The notes beneath the pieces were generated by a model, which searched no databases, was not told the origin of the DNA, and was given only the letters and a program-made list of their open reading frames with translations. Shown here piece after piece: positions 11,743 to 20,033 of a stretch of DNA of 64,000 bases. Source of the stretch: Kocuria rhizophila DC2201 (lineage in GTDB: Bacteria > Actinomycetota > Actinomycetes > Actinomycetales > Micrococcaceae); assembly GCF_000010285.1 (NCBI RefSeq), contig NC_010617.1:1-64000 (forward strand), given 5' to 3'. Made by a program: the position numbers and the translations under genes. The first letter of the stretch is position 1; the number at the start of each line of letters is the position of its first letter.

Positions 11743-13038
11743 ATGCGCGACAAGACCCCCCTGCAGCCCCTGGCGTCGGTGGACCCCCATGAACCGCTCG
11801 AGAGGATCGAACGGTGGAAGCTGATCGGCCCGGGTCTCGTGGTGGCGGCCACGGGTGTGGGGGCCGCGGACATGGTGGCCACGCTCACCGCCGGTTCTCG
11901 CTACGGCTACACCCTGCTGTGGGCGGTGGTGGCGGGCACCATCATGAAGATCGTGCTGGTGGAGGGCGCCGGGCGGTACTCGCTGGCCAGTGGCCGCACC
12001 ATCTTCGAGGGCTGGCGCTCTCTGGGCCGGTGGACCTCGTGGTACTTCGGCCCGTACATCCTCATCTGGGGCTTCGTGTACGGGGCCACGGCCATGTCCT
12101 CCTCCGCGCTGCCCCTCGCGGCGCTGTTCCCGTTCCTGCCCCTGTGGGCCTGGGCGATCATCATGGGCCTGATCGGCTTCGCAATCGTGTGGGCCGGACG
12201 CTACGCCGTGGTGGAGAAGCTCACCGCGGCCATGGTGGGCATCATGTTCCTGGTGATGGTGGGCCTGGCCGTGATCACCCTGCCCAACATCCCGCAGATG
12301 ATCACCGGGCTGATCCCCGTGATCCCGCAGGGCGGCGTGGTCTACACACTGGCCCTGGCCGGTGGCGTGGGCGGCACCATCACCCTGGCCGCTTACGGCT
12401 ACTGGCTGCGGGAGAAGGGCTGGCACCAGCCCCGCTGGATGCGCGTGATGCAGCTGGACAACGCCGTGGCCTACACCGTGACGGGCATCTTCGTGCTCGC
12501 CATGCTCGTGGTGGGCGCCGAGGTACTCTACTCGGCCGGCTACGCCATCAGCGCCGGGGACAAGGGCCTGCTGGACCTGGACAAGGTGCTGCGCGAGCGC
12601 TACGGGGACGTGATCGGCGTGACCTTCCTGGTGGGCTTCTGGGCGGCCTCGTTCTCGTCCGTGGTGGGCGTGTGGTCCGGGGTGTCCCTGATGTTCGCCG
12701 ACTACTGGGGCAACGTCCGCAAGAAGCCCAGCGGCCACCCGGACACCGTGAACGGCGGCAAGTACTTCAAGTTCTACCTGCTGTGGCTCACGTTCCCGCC
12801 CATGCTCCTGCTGCTGCTGGACAAGCCCGTGTTCCTGATCCTGCTCTACGGCGTGCTCGGGGCCCTGTTCATGCCGTTCCTCGCCGTGACCCTCCTGGGG
12901 CTGCTGAACACCTCGCGCACCCCCAAGCGGTGGCGCAACGGGATGTTCACCAACGCGGTGCTGGTGGTGTGCGCCGTGCTGTTCATCATCCTGGGCGTCT
13001 ACCAGACCTACGACACGGTGGCGGGCATCTTCTCCTGA
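11743..13038 (+). CDS. Nramp-like divalent metal transporter, non-canonical metal site
   Basis: An integral membrane protein of 431 residues with about eleven hydrophobic segments and the overall pattern of the Nramp superfamily (LIGPGLVVAATGVGAADM in TM1; ALAGGVGGTITLAAYGYW in TM6). In classical Mn/Fe Nramp transporters TM1 has DPGN and TM6 has M-P-H. Both are absent here, replaced by GVGAAD and a GGTIT segment. That points to the Nramp-related branch, some members of which carry magnesium or have unknown substrates. The ATG at 11743 is preferred over the GTG at 11728 because GGAG lies seven bases before it. The stretch 11523-11742 contains imperfect direct repeats of CGACCTCCCGGTGC and no recognised riboswitch. 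Confidence 0.8.
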   Translation: MRDKTPLQPLASVDPHEPLERIERWKLIGPGLVVAATGVGAADMVATLTAGSRYGYTLLWAVVAGTIMKIVLVEGAGRYSLASGRTIFEGWRSLGRWTSWYFGPYILIWGFVYGATAMSSSALPLAALFPFLPLWAWAIIMGLIGFAIVWAGRYAVVEKLTAAMVGIMFLVMVGLAVITLPNIPQMITGLIPVIPQGGVVYTLALAGGVGGTITLAAYGYWLREKGWHQPRWMRVMQLDNAVAYTVTGIFVLAMLVVGAEVLYSAGYAISAGDKGLLDLDKVLRERYGDVIGVTFLVGFWAASFSSVVGVWSGVSLMFADYWGNVRKKPSGHPDTVNGGKYFKFYLLWLTFPPMLLLLLDKPVFLILLYGVLGALFMPFLAVTLLGLLNTSRTPKRWRNGMFTNAVLVVCAVLFIILGVYQTYDTVAGIFS

Positions 13039-13062
13039 CCCGCCCGGGCCCTGCCCACCGAC

Positions 13063-13101
13063 GACGACGCCGCGCCCCTCCTGAGAGGGACGCGGCGTCG
13101 T
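13063..13101. terminator. Bidirectional terminator built from inverted GACGACGCCGC copies
   Basis: ACGACGCCGCG (13064-13074) pairs perfectly with CGCGGCGTCGT (13091-13101), and CCCTC/GAGGG continues the stem around a CTGA loop. It lies between convergent genes ending at 13038 and 13140, so it can terminate both. Confidence 0.8.
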
Positions 13102-13139
13102 GGTGGTCACGGGGCTCCGCGGGGGAGCCTCACGGAACC

Positions 13140-14051
13140 TCAGTGCTTGGTGTCACCCGGGTTGTGCTTGGAGGCGTTGTCCGGGGAGCCCAGCTTGGTG
13201 TCGTCGGTCTTGGAGCCCTTGATCTGCTCCTTGACCTCGTTGACGGTCTGCTTGGCGTCCTCGGCCACCGACTTCACGCTCTCCGTGGCGCGGTGGGCCG
13301 CCTGGGAGGCGGTGCCCTCCTTGTGCACGGAAGAGGTGGGATCCTTGATGTCGTCCACCTTCACACCGGTGCCGGCGGCCACGGTGGAGTTGGTGTTGAC
13401 GGGGGAGGCCGACACGCGCGGGGACGCGGTGGCGGGGGTCTTCCAGGGATCCTGCACGGGGCGGGAGGCACGCCACGCGGCCACGCCCGCCACACCACCG
13501 GCCACGAGCAGACCGAGGACCAGCAGGCCCTTGTGGCCGCCCTGGGCCTTCTTCTGCTGCTTGGCGTACTCCTTGGCCGAGTTCTTGGCGGCCTTCTGGA
13601 TGCGCTTGACGGTCTTCTTGTCACCGGTCAGCTTGGCCACGAGGGCGTCGAACTGGTCCGAGGTGTCAGCGTCCGCGACCTTGCCGGCCAGGGCGGCGAC
13701 GGCCCCGGAGTACTTCTCCTGGGCGGCGGCGCGGCCGTGCTCGGTCTTCTTCGCGGCCTTGGCGGCGAGGGGAGCCGCGGCGGCGACACCGGCGGCCTTG
13801 GCCTTCTCGCTGCGCTTCTTGGCGTCCTCGCCGAGGCTCTGGGCCTTGCCCAGCCCCTCCTGCACGTACGGGCCGGTGGCCTCGACGCCGCTGGCGAGGG
13901 CGGAGGCGCCGGCCTGCACACCCTGCTGCAGCTTCTCACCGAGCTCACCGATCTCGGTGGACAGCCAGTCTCCTGCGTGGACGACCTTGGACTCGGCGGC
14001 CTTGTTGGCGGCCTTGACCTGCTTCTGGGCCTTGCTCTTGAACAAGCTCAT
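13140..14051 (-). CDS. Ala/Lys-rich single-pass membrane protein, unknown function
   Basis: A 303-residue protein of no recognised family. Residues 1-180 are rich in Ala, Lys, Gly and Glu with long predicted helices and could be coiled-coil-like (KAKAAGVAAAAPLAAKAAKK). One membrane segment, GLLVLGLLVAGGVAGVAAW, lies near residues 177-195. A Ser/Thr/Lys/Asp-rich tail follows with amphipathic repeats resembling late-embryogenesis-abundant proteins (SVKSVAEDAKQTVNEVKEQI). RBS GGAGGGAGACATC precedes the ATG. It is transcribed alone, divergent from the cyclophilin gene. Function cannot be inferred. Confidence 0.7.
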   Translation of the reverse strand: MSLFKSKAQKQVKAANKAAESKVVHAGDWLSTEIGELGEKLQQGVQAGASALASGVEATGPYVQEGLGKAQSLGEDAKKRSEKAKAAGVAAAAPLAAKAAKKTEHGRAAAQEKYSGAVAALAGKVADADTSDQFDALVAKLTGDKKTVKRIQKAAKNSAKEYAKQQKKAQGGHKGLLVLGLLVAGGVAGVAAWRASRPVQDPWKTPATASPRVSASPVNTNSTVAAGTGVKVDDIKDPTSSVHKEGTASQAAHRATESVKSVAEDAKQTVNEVKEQIKGSKTDDTKLGSPDNASKHNPGDTKH

Positions 14052-14218
14052 GATGTCTCCCTCCTACGGTGGTGATCGCGTACATCTCCACCCCCAGCAT
14101 ACGTTCTGTGAGCTGGGAGACTCCCGGTGAACGGGAAGCACGCGGGGCTTTTCACTGTGCGCTGAACGGCTCCGGCCCGTCCTGACGGCGCCGCGACGCG
14201 CGTGCCAGAATGACAGTC

Positions 14219-14764
14219 ATGACTTCCGCTATCGCCACGCACAAGGCCACCATCCACACCAACCACGGGGACATCGTGGTGGAGCTCTTCGGCAACCACG
14301 CCCCCAAGACGGTCAAGAACTTCGTGGGCCTCTCGGACGGCACCCAGGAGTGGGCCGACCCCCGCACCGGTGAGAAGCAGGACGGCCCGCTCTACAAGGA
14401 CGTGGTGTTCCACCGCATCATCAAGGACTTCATGATCCAGGGCGGCGATCCCCTGGGTCAGGGCATCGGCGGCCCCGGGTACAACTTCGACGACGAGATC
14501 CACCCGGAGCTCAACTTCAACGCCCCCTACATGCTGGCCATGGCCAACGCCGGCACCCGCAACGGCCGCGGCACCAACGGCTCGCAGTTCTTCATCACCA
14601 CCGCGCCCACCACGTGGCTGCAGGGCAAGCACACCATCTTCGGCGAGGTCGCGGACGACGCCTCCAAGAAGGTCGTGGACGAGCTCAACGAGGTCCGCAC
14701 CGGCGGGCAGGACCGCCCCGTGGAGGACTGCGTGATCACCTCCATCGACGTGGAAGCCGTCTGA
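14219..14764 (+). CDS. Peptidyl-prolyl cis-trans isomerase, cyclophilin type
   Basis: Cyclophilin-type isomerase catalysing cis-trans isomerisation of X-Pro bonds during protein folding. The 181 residues contain the family hallmarks VVFHRIIKDFMIQGGDP (catalytic Arg, Phe, Met, Gln), NGSQFFIT and HTIFGEV. There is no signal peptide, so it is cytoplasmic. The ATG at 14219 is chosen over the in-frame ATG at 14210 because a -10 hexamer CAGAAT at 14206-14211 overlaps the latter and sits seven bases before 14219, the spacing of a leaderless transcript. A terminator follows the stop. Confidence 0.95.
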   Translation: MTSAIATHKATIHTNHGDIVVELFGNHAPKTVKNFVGLSDGTQEWADPRTGEKQDGPLYKDVVFHRIIKDFMIQGGDPLGQGIGGPGYNFDDEIHPELNFNAPYMLAMANAGTRNGRGTNGSQFFITTAPTTWLQGKHTIFGEVADDASKKVVDELNEVRTGGQDRPVEDCVITSIDVEAV

Positions 14765-14782
14765 GTCCTTCACACCGCACAG

Positions 14783-14817
14783 CGTGGAGCCCACCCGGTT
14801 ACCGGGTGGGCTCCACG
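14783..14817 (+). terminator. Intrinsic terminator after cyclophilin gene
   Basis: A near-perfect hairpin of about 16 bp, CGTGGAGCCCACCCGG pairing with CCGGGTGGGCTCCACG around a short TTA loop. Confidence 0.85.
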
Positions 14818-14867
14818 TCTATCCGGGGGGCATGGTGCCTCCTACCAGTAGACATGCCGGAGCAGAC

Positions 14868-15509
14868 ATGAGCAATGAGCCCGAGAACCCCTACCCGGGG
14901 AGCATGCCGGAACCTCCCCCGGGCGATGTTCCGCCCCGCCCGGTCCGGGCCCGCGGCCACTGGCCGGTCACATGGAGCATCATCGGGCTCTGCGGGGCGG
15001 GGTGGGCGCTGCAATGGGCCACGTGGCTGTTCACGCCCTACGACCTCTCCTCGCTGCTGGGCTATGCGCCGGCCCTCACACAGACCCAGCCCTGGCGCAT
15101 GCTGACCAGTGGCTTCGTGCACGCCATGCCCTCGCCCGTGCACCTGCTGCTGAACATGTACACGCTGTACCTCTTCGGCCGCATGCTCGAACCGCTGCTG
15201 GGCCCGTGGCGGATGACGGCCCTGTTCCTCGGATCCGTGCTGGGAGGTTCCGTGGGCGTGGCGCTGTGGGGTGACCCCGGGGTGCTGGTCATCGGCGCGT
15301 CCGGGGGGATCTTCGGGCTCTTCGGGGCCATGTTCGTGTTCATCCGCCACTTCCGCGGCAGCGTGACGCCCATTGCGGTGCTGATCGGGATCAACCTGGT
15401 GTTCGGGTTCCTGGTGGCGGGTGTGGCATGGCAGGCCCACGTGGGCGGCCTGGTGGCGGGGGCGCTGCTGGGCGTGCTGATGCTGCCAGGGCTGCGCGAA
15501 CGAGCATGA
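14868..15509 (+). CDS. Rhomboid family intramembrane serine protease
   Basis: Rhomboids cleave substrates within the membrane using a Ser-His dyad. Here the nucleophile motif GASGGIFGLFG and the catalytic His in WQAHVGGLVAG are present, as are the conserved TSGFVHA and HLLLNMYTLYLFG motifs. The 213-residue protein has a Pro-rich cytoplasmic N-terminus and six hydrophobic segments. The frame is open back to 14784, but that part lies inside the upstream terminator. The ATG at 14868 is preceded by GGAG at about 14859. Substrates are unknown. Confidence 0.92.
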   Translation: MSNEPENPYPGSMPEPPPGDVPPRPVRARGHWPVTWSIIGLCGAGWALQWATWLFTPYDLSSLLGYAPALTQTQPWRMLTSGFVHAMPSPVHLLLNMYTLYLFGRMLEPLLGPWRMTALFLGSVLGGSVGVALWGDPGVLVIGASGGIFGLFGAMFVFIRHFRGSVTPIAVLIGINLVFGFLVAGVAWQAHVGGLVAGALLGVLMLPGLRERA

Positions 15510-15519
15510 ACCCCGGTCA

Positions 15520-15690
15520 TCCGAGTTCTCCACAGCGGTTGTCCACACCTGTTAACAACTTACAAAGTTGTAATTCCACAGCTGTGAACCTTGCTGTGGA
15601 CAGTGCTCCGGCGGGCCCGAGCGGCCCGGAGCACACATGTGGGACGAGATATTCACACGTTCGTCCACACCTGTGGAAAACTCTCGTGCA
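15520..15690. other. DnaA-box cluster outside oriC, with an inverted repeat
   Basis: The 415-base spacer 15510-15924 has no gene. Its first part carries a perfect DnaA box TTGTCCACA (15539-15547). Near boxes are TTCTCCACA (15526-15534), TGTGGACAG (15595-15603), TCGTCCACA (15661-15669) and TGTGGAAAA (15672-15680). A perfect 7-bp inverted repeat ACAACTT-aca-AAGTTGT is at 15555-15571. The stretch is AT-richer than its surroundings. The rest, 15690-15910, shows only the leader of the downstream MFS gene. Confidence 0.7.
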
Positions 15691-15924
15691 CCGGGTGGGG
15701 AGAAGCGCCCGGTGATCTCCCGCACAGCCCCGGCGGGACGCGAATAATCCGGCGGGGTGGGGTGTTCCAGTGTTCTGTGCACTCTCGCGGATGTGTTTCC
15801 TGAACCGTCCCGCGCACACCACCCGCTCACTGCCGTACCCGCCGACGCGTGCGCCGAGCCGTTCGGGACGCACGGGCCTCCCGTGCCGTCCACACTCCCC
15901 GGATCCACGAAAGGCAGCGTGGTC

Positions 15925-17175
15925 ATGACCCAGCTGACTCCCGCCCGCCGTCGACTCGCACTGCTCGCCCTGGCCCTGGGCGGGTTCGGCATCGGCTGCA
16001 CCGAGTTCGCCTCGATGGGGCTGCTCCCGCAGATCGCCCAGGACCTCCTGCCGCAGCTCTACGGCCGCTCCCCGGAGACCGGCATCGCGCGCGCCGGTCA
16101 GCTGGTGAGCGCGTACGCCGTGGGTGTGGTGGTGGGTGCCCCCGTGATCTCCTTCGTGGCGGCGCGGTCCTCCCGCACCGTGATGCTCCTGGTGATGGCC
16201 GCGGCGCTGCTCGCGGGCAACCTGGCCTCCGCGCTGGTCCCCTCCTTCGAATCGCTGCTGGTGCTGCGCTTCCTGGCAGGTGTGCCCCACGGCGCCTACT
16301 TCGGCCTGGCGTCCCTCGTGGCCGCCACCGTGATGGGCCCCGGCAACCAGGCCAAGGGGGTCGCCCTGGCGCTGTCCGGTCTCACGGTGGCCAACGTGGT
16401 GGGTGTGCCGGTGATGACGGCCATCGGTCAGGCGTATGGGTGGCGAACTGCCTACGGGGCGGTGGCCGTGGTCTTCGCCCTCACGGTGCTGGGTCTGTGG
16501 GCCACCGTCCCGCGTCAGGAGCCCGTGGTGGGCGCGAGCCGGCGCGGTGAGCTGCGGGCCTTCGCCCTGCCGCAGGTGTGGATCGTGATGGGTGTCGCCG
16601 CCGTGGGCTTCGGCGGGTTCTTCGCCATCTACACGTATCTCTCCCAGATGGGCCGCGAGCTCGCGGGCCTTCCCGCGGCGGCCATCCCGTGGCTGCTGGC
16701 GGTGGTGGGCATCGGCATGACCGTGGGCAACGTGCTCGGCGGGATCAGCGCGGACCGCAGCGCACGGCGCACCATGGCCGTGGGGTTCCCCGCCCTCGCG
16801 CTGGCACTGCTGCTGATAGGCGCACTGGGAGGCTCCCCCGTGGGCATCTTCGTGGCCGGCTTCGTGATGTCCCTGGTCAACTCGTTCATCATGCCCAGCA
16901 TCCAGAGCTGGCTCATCACCGCCGCGGGCTCCGCGCAGCTCATGGGGGCGTCCCTGAACCACGCCGCGTTCAACGTGGCCAACTCGATCGGCGCGCTGCT
17001 GGGAGGTGCGGTGATCTCCGCGGGCTTCGGGTACCGGTCCCCGGCGGTCGTGGCCTGCGCCCTGTCGATTGCGGGCGGGCTGCTCGCGCTCGCGGGCGTC
17101 CGACGGCAGCGGGCGGACCGACGACGCCGCCTGGCCGCCGGACACCCCGTGACGGCCTCCCAGACGGCGGTCTGA
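15925..17175 (+). CDS. MFS exporter (DHA1 type)
   Basis: A 416-residue major facilitator with twelve predicted helices. The N-terminal motif GFGIGCTEFASMGLLPQIA resembles the drug:H+ antiporter-1 group that includes AraJ- and Bcr-like efflux proteins. MFS motif A is degenerate. The C-terminal tail is Arg-rich and contains an exact GACGACGCCGC (17120-17130). The frame stays open to 15757 but homology starts at the ATG at 15925, preceded by GAAAGGCAG. The substrate is not predictable. Confidence 0.85.
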   Translation: MTQLTPARRRLALLALALGGFGIGCTEFASMGLLPQIAQDLLPQLYGRSPETGIARAGQLVSAYAVGVVVGAPVISFVAARSSRTVMLLVMAAALLAGNLASALVPSFESLLVLRFLAGVPHGAYFGLASLVAATVMGPGNQAKGVALALSGLTVANVVGVPVMTAIGQAYGWRTAYGAVAVVFALTVLGLWATVPRQEPVVGASRRGELRAFALPQVWIVMGVAAVGFGGFFAIYTYLSQMGRELAGLPAAAIPWLLAVVGIGMTVGNVLGGISADRSARRTMAVGFPALALALLLIGALGGSPVGIFVAGFVMSLVNSFIMPSIQSWLITAAGSAQLMGASLNHAAFNVANSIGALLGGAVISAGFGYRSPAVVACALSIAGGLLALAGVRRQRADRRRRLAAGHPVTASQTAV

Positions 17176-17184
17176 GCGGGGCGC

Positions 17185-17877
17185 TCAGCCGATCAGGAAG
17201 CGGCCCAGCCCCAGGAACGCCCCCGCGTCCACGAGCATCACCAGGGCGGCGAGCCCCAGCAGGGCGGTGACGAGCAGGTTCACCCACGGGGCCACGGCGG
17301 TCCACGCCCTGCGCAGGACACGGGAGAAGCGCTCCTGGCGCCCGGCCACGGTCAGCAGCACCAGCAGGGTGAGGGGGAGCTGGCTGATCAGCGCCCACGC
17401 GATCCAGCCGAGTACGGCACTCACGAGGGGCTGGGTGGCGGCGGCCGCCACGTGCACGTCGAACGGGAGGTCGAGCACCACGATCGCCACGAACACCAGG
17501 GCCGTCACGTACAGCGCCCAGGGGTTGGTGGCGGGGGGCTTCTCCTCGGGGTCGCGCCCGCGCGAGCGGCGTCGTGCGACGGCCCGCCACACGGCGTAGC
17601 CGCCCACCACCAGGCCGAGCGCGAGCTCGATCCACGCGGCCGCGGCGCCGTGGCGCACCAGGGCCCACCAGCCCACGCTCTGCAGCCGGGGCCCCACGAG
17701 CAGCGTGAGGGCAGTGCCCCACGCCGCCGTGCCGGCCAGCAGCAGCGCGGAGGCACCCATGATGTGGCGGTGCCGCAGCCTGGCGCCCAGGGCGGCCGCC
17801 ATGATGATCATGGGGGCGGGGTCGAAGCCGCCCACGGCGGTGGCGAGGACCGCCCCTGAATATGCCAGACCGTTCAT
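17185..17877 (-). CDS. Multi-pass membrane protein, GAP/LysE-like
   Basis: A 230-residue protein with about six hydrophobic segments and an N-terminal half-site GGFDPAPMIIMAAAL. The topology resembles the GAP (peptidoglycolipid-addressing) and LysE-type exporter superfamily, but the match is by pattern only. It lies 18 bases downstream of the esterase gene in the same direction, so the two probably form one operon. The pairing suggests the hydrolase and exporter act on the same envelope compound. That is an inference. Confidence 0.6.
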   Translation of the reverse strand: MNGLAYSGAVLATAVGGFDPAPMIIMAAALGARLRHRHIMGASALLLAGTAAWGTALTLLVGPRLQSVGWWALVRHGAAAAWIELALGLVVGGYAVWRAVARRRSRGRDPEEKPPATNPWALYVTALVFVAIVVLDLPFDVHVAAAATQPLVSAVLGWIAWALISQLPLTLLVLLTVAGRQERFSRVLRRAWTAVAPWVNLLVTALLGLAALVMLVDAGAFLGLGRFLIG

Positions 17878-17895
17878 GCGGTGCGCGCCCGGGGC

Positions 17896-19050
17896 TCAGG
17901 CCGGGACCGGTGCGAACGCGGGTGACGTGTGGCCGAGCCACGCGAGGGAGGCGTCCAGCTGGGCCGCCCAGAGGGCCACGCGGTGCCCGCCGCTCTCGGA
18001 GATGTTGGAGGACAGACCCGTGGGCCCGGACACCGAGGGCGCGAAGGCGCGGATGGCCTTGAGGGAGATGGTGTCCTCACCACCGGAGAAGAACCAGATG
18101 TCCACGTCGGGCTTCTCCTGCTCGACCACCCGCGCGAGGTTGTAGGACGCGGGATCCCTGGTCTTCCACTGCTGCCCGGGGCTGTACATGGGGGTGAAGT
18201 ACCCGGCCAGGTTCACGCTCCTGGACCACACGTCCGGGTGGCGCACCGTGAACATGGTGGAGCACCACCCCCCGGCGCTGTACCCGTAGGTGCTCCAGGC
18301 GTCACGGTCGTCGGAGACCCTCAGGTTCGAGCGGATCCACGACACCACGTCCCGGCTCACGTAGGTCTCCCAGAGTCCGTGGTTGCTGTCCACGCACTCG
18401 GTGTCGTTGTTGCCCGGGTAGACGTCCGCGATCACCACGATCGCCTCGCGCATGGTCCCCTCGGACACCGCGGAACGGATGTGCTGGCCGATGTCCATGG
18501 CCTTGGTGTAGGTCCGCACGTCACCGGGGAAGCCCGTGAACGCGGTGATCACGGGGTACGCGCGCTGCGGGTCCTGCGTGTAGGAGGGCGGCAGCCACGC
18601 GGTGGCCTCCTGGGTGATCCCGGACTCCTTGCCGGGCAGGGTGAACTGCACCCACTGCCCAGACGTGCTGCCCGGGTCCACCTGCGAGCCGAAGCTCTTG
18701 TTCCTGGTGGGATCGGTCTGGGCGGCGGAGAAGGGCTGGTGGGGGAGGTCCTTGAGGGCCTTCGCCGCAGCGGGGGCCGCCCCGAAGCTGGAGGCGCTCA
18801 CGGCCCCGCCGCCGTTGGAGAACAGGTCCCCCCAGCTCGAGTACCACTGGTTGTCCATGTTCATCTTGAGGAACACGCTGATCAGGGTCAGCACCACCAC
18901 CAGCACCACGCACACCAGCTGCAGCACGTACTTGCCCACGCCGGGGCGGCGGCGCCGCGGCAGCACCAGCACCGTGTACGCCAGCAGAAGGACCGCCGCC
19001 GCGGTGAACGCGAAGAAGACGGGCCACCCGGTGAGCTCGAAGAACGCCAT
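17896..19050 (-). CDS. Membrane-anchored esterase, antigen-85/esterase-D-like alpha/beta hydrolase
   Basis: A 384-residue protein with two hydrophobic segments near the N-terminus (FFAFTAAAVLLLAYTVLV and a second at about 40-62) and an extracytoplasmic alpha/beta hydrolase domain. The nucleophile elbow is GYSAGGW. The acid and His are likely in the GGEDT and ESGGHR segments. This layout matches the putative-esterase family that includes mycolyltransferases and S-formylglutathione hydrolases. The ATG at 19050 is used; the frame extends further upstream but that part is Arg/Pro-rich and lacks homology. It precedes the GAP-like gene. Confidence 0.82.
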   Translation of the reverse strand: MAFFELTGWPVFFAFTAAAVLLLAYTVLVLPRRRRPGVGKYVLQLVCVVLVVVLTLISVFLKMNMDNQWYSSWGDLFSNGGGAVSASSFGAAPAAAKALKDLPHQPFSAAQTDPTRNKSFGSQVDPGSTSGQWVQFTLPGKESGITQEATAWLPPSYTQDPQRAYPVITAFTGFPGDVRTYTKAMDIGQHIRSAVSEGTMREAIVVIADVYPGNNDTECVDSNHGLWETYVSRDVVSWIRSNLRVSDDRDAWSTYGYSAGGWCSTMFTVRHPDVWSRSVNLAGYFTPMYSPGQQWKTRDPASYNLARVVEQEKPDVDIWFFSGGEDTISLKAIRAFAPSVSGPTGLSSNISESGGHRVALWAAQLDASLAWLGHTSPAFAPVPA

Positions 19051-19328
19051 TGCAGAGTGCTCGTTTCCCGTGAAGGCCCATGGACGGGGTGCCGGGCGTG
19101 CGGGGGTGCACCGGTCACCGTAGGAACACAGCATAGGGAAAACCCCTCCGGTCCACCGGTTCGCCGTGCGCGCCCGGCGAGTTCGCGGGGGATCTCCAGG
19201 GCTTTCACGGCCACCCGCCGGGTGGGCCCGCCCGGCGGCCGCGGCGGGGCTCGAGAGGGGCGGGAGGGCGGCGTCGTGCGCGCACGGGATGCCGCGGCAC
19301 CGGCGCGGGCCAGGCATACTGGGACACC

Positions 19329-20006
19329 ATGACGCCTGAAGTGATGCACACGGCCGGGATCCTCGCCCCGCAGCTGATCCCGCTGGGGGACCCCGCCCAG
19401 CTGCTCGAACAACTGGGCCCGTGGGCGCTCGCCGGGATGAGCGTGATCGTGTTCATCGAGTCGGGTCTGCTGTTCCCATTCCTGCCCGGCGACTCCCTGC
19501 TGTTCACGGGCGGGCTGCTGCACGAGCCCCTGCACATCCCGCTGTGGCTCATGATCCTGGTGCCGTTCCTCGCCGCGGTGGCCGGGGACCAGGTGGGGTA
19601 CTACCTGGGGCACCGGTTCGGGCGCCGCTTCTTCTCGGACGACGCCCGGTTCCTGAAGACCAAGTACCTCACGCAGACCGAGGAGTTCTTCCGCCGCTAC
19701 GGCGGCCGCTCGATCGTGCTCGCGCGCTTCGTGCCGATCGTGCGCACCTACGTGCCGCTCGTGGCGGGCACCGCCAAGCACCCGTACCGCGCGTTCGTGG
19801 GCTGGAACGTGCTGGGCGGCTTCCTGTGGGTGACCATCATGGTGGTCGCGGGTTCCCTGCTGGGCGGCATCCCGCTGATCCGCGACCACGTGGACCTGAT
19901 CGCCATCCTGATCGTGCTCCTCTCCCTGATCCCCGTGGCGATCCAGGTGGTCACCAGCATGCGGAACAGGGGTCCCGAGGACGACGCCGCGGACGCGCGG
20001 GACTGA
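19329..20006 (+). CDS. DedA family membrane protein
   Basis: A 225-residue DedA (SNARE-associated/VTT domain) protein. The family includes undecaprenyl-phosphate flippases needed for envelope lipid recycling. Visible motifs are FIESGLLFPFLPGDSLLF, the loop AGDQVGYYLGHRFG, and RFVPIVRTYVPLVAG with the conserved Arg and Pro. Four to five membrane segments are predicted. A -10-like CATACT at 19315-19320 ends eight bases before the ATG, implying a leaderless or nearly leaderless transcript. The 3' end lies inside a hairpin shared with the convergent dehydrogenase gene. Confidence 0.92.
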   Translation: MTPEVMHTAGILAPQLIPLGDPAQLLEQLGPWALAGMSVIVFIESGLLFPFLPGDSLLFTGGLLHEPLHIPLWLMILVPFLAAVAGDQVGYYLGHRFGRRFFSDDARFLKTKYLTQTEEFFRRYGGRSIVLARFVPIVRTYVPLVAGTAKHPYRAFVGWNVLGGFLWVTIMVVAGSLLGGIPLIRDHVDLIAILIVLLSLIPVAIQVVTSMRNRGPEDDAADARD

Positions 20007-20019
20007 GCCCGGCGTCGTC
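19979..20019. terminator. Hairpin across the DedA stop codon, from inverted GACGACGCCG copies
   Basis: GACGACGCCG (19980-19989) pairs perfectly with CGGCGTCGTC (20010-20019). The loop holds the last codons and the stop of the DedA gene. It lies between convergent genes and probably serves both. Confidence 0.6.
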
Positions 20020-20033
20020 GTCCCCCGGGCGGG

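Noticed and set aside
11814-14075. 753-codon plus-strand frame over the Nramp-like gene and the next gene
   Set aside because: Composition is Gly/His/Arg-rich nonsense, and it crosses a terminator and an oppositely oriented gene.
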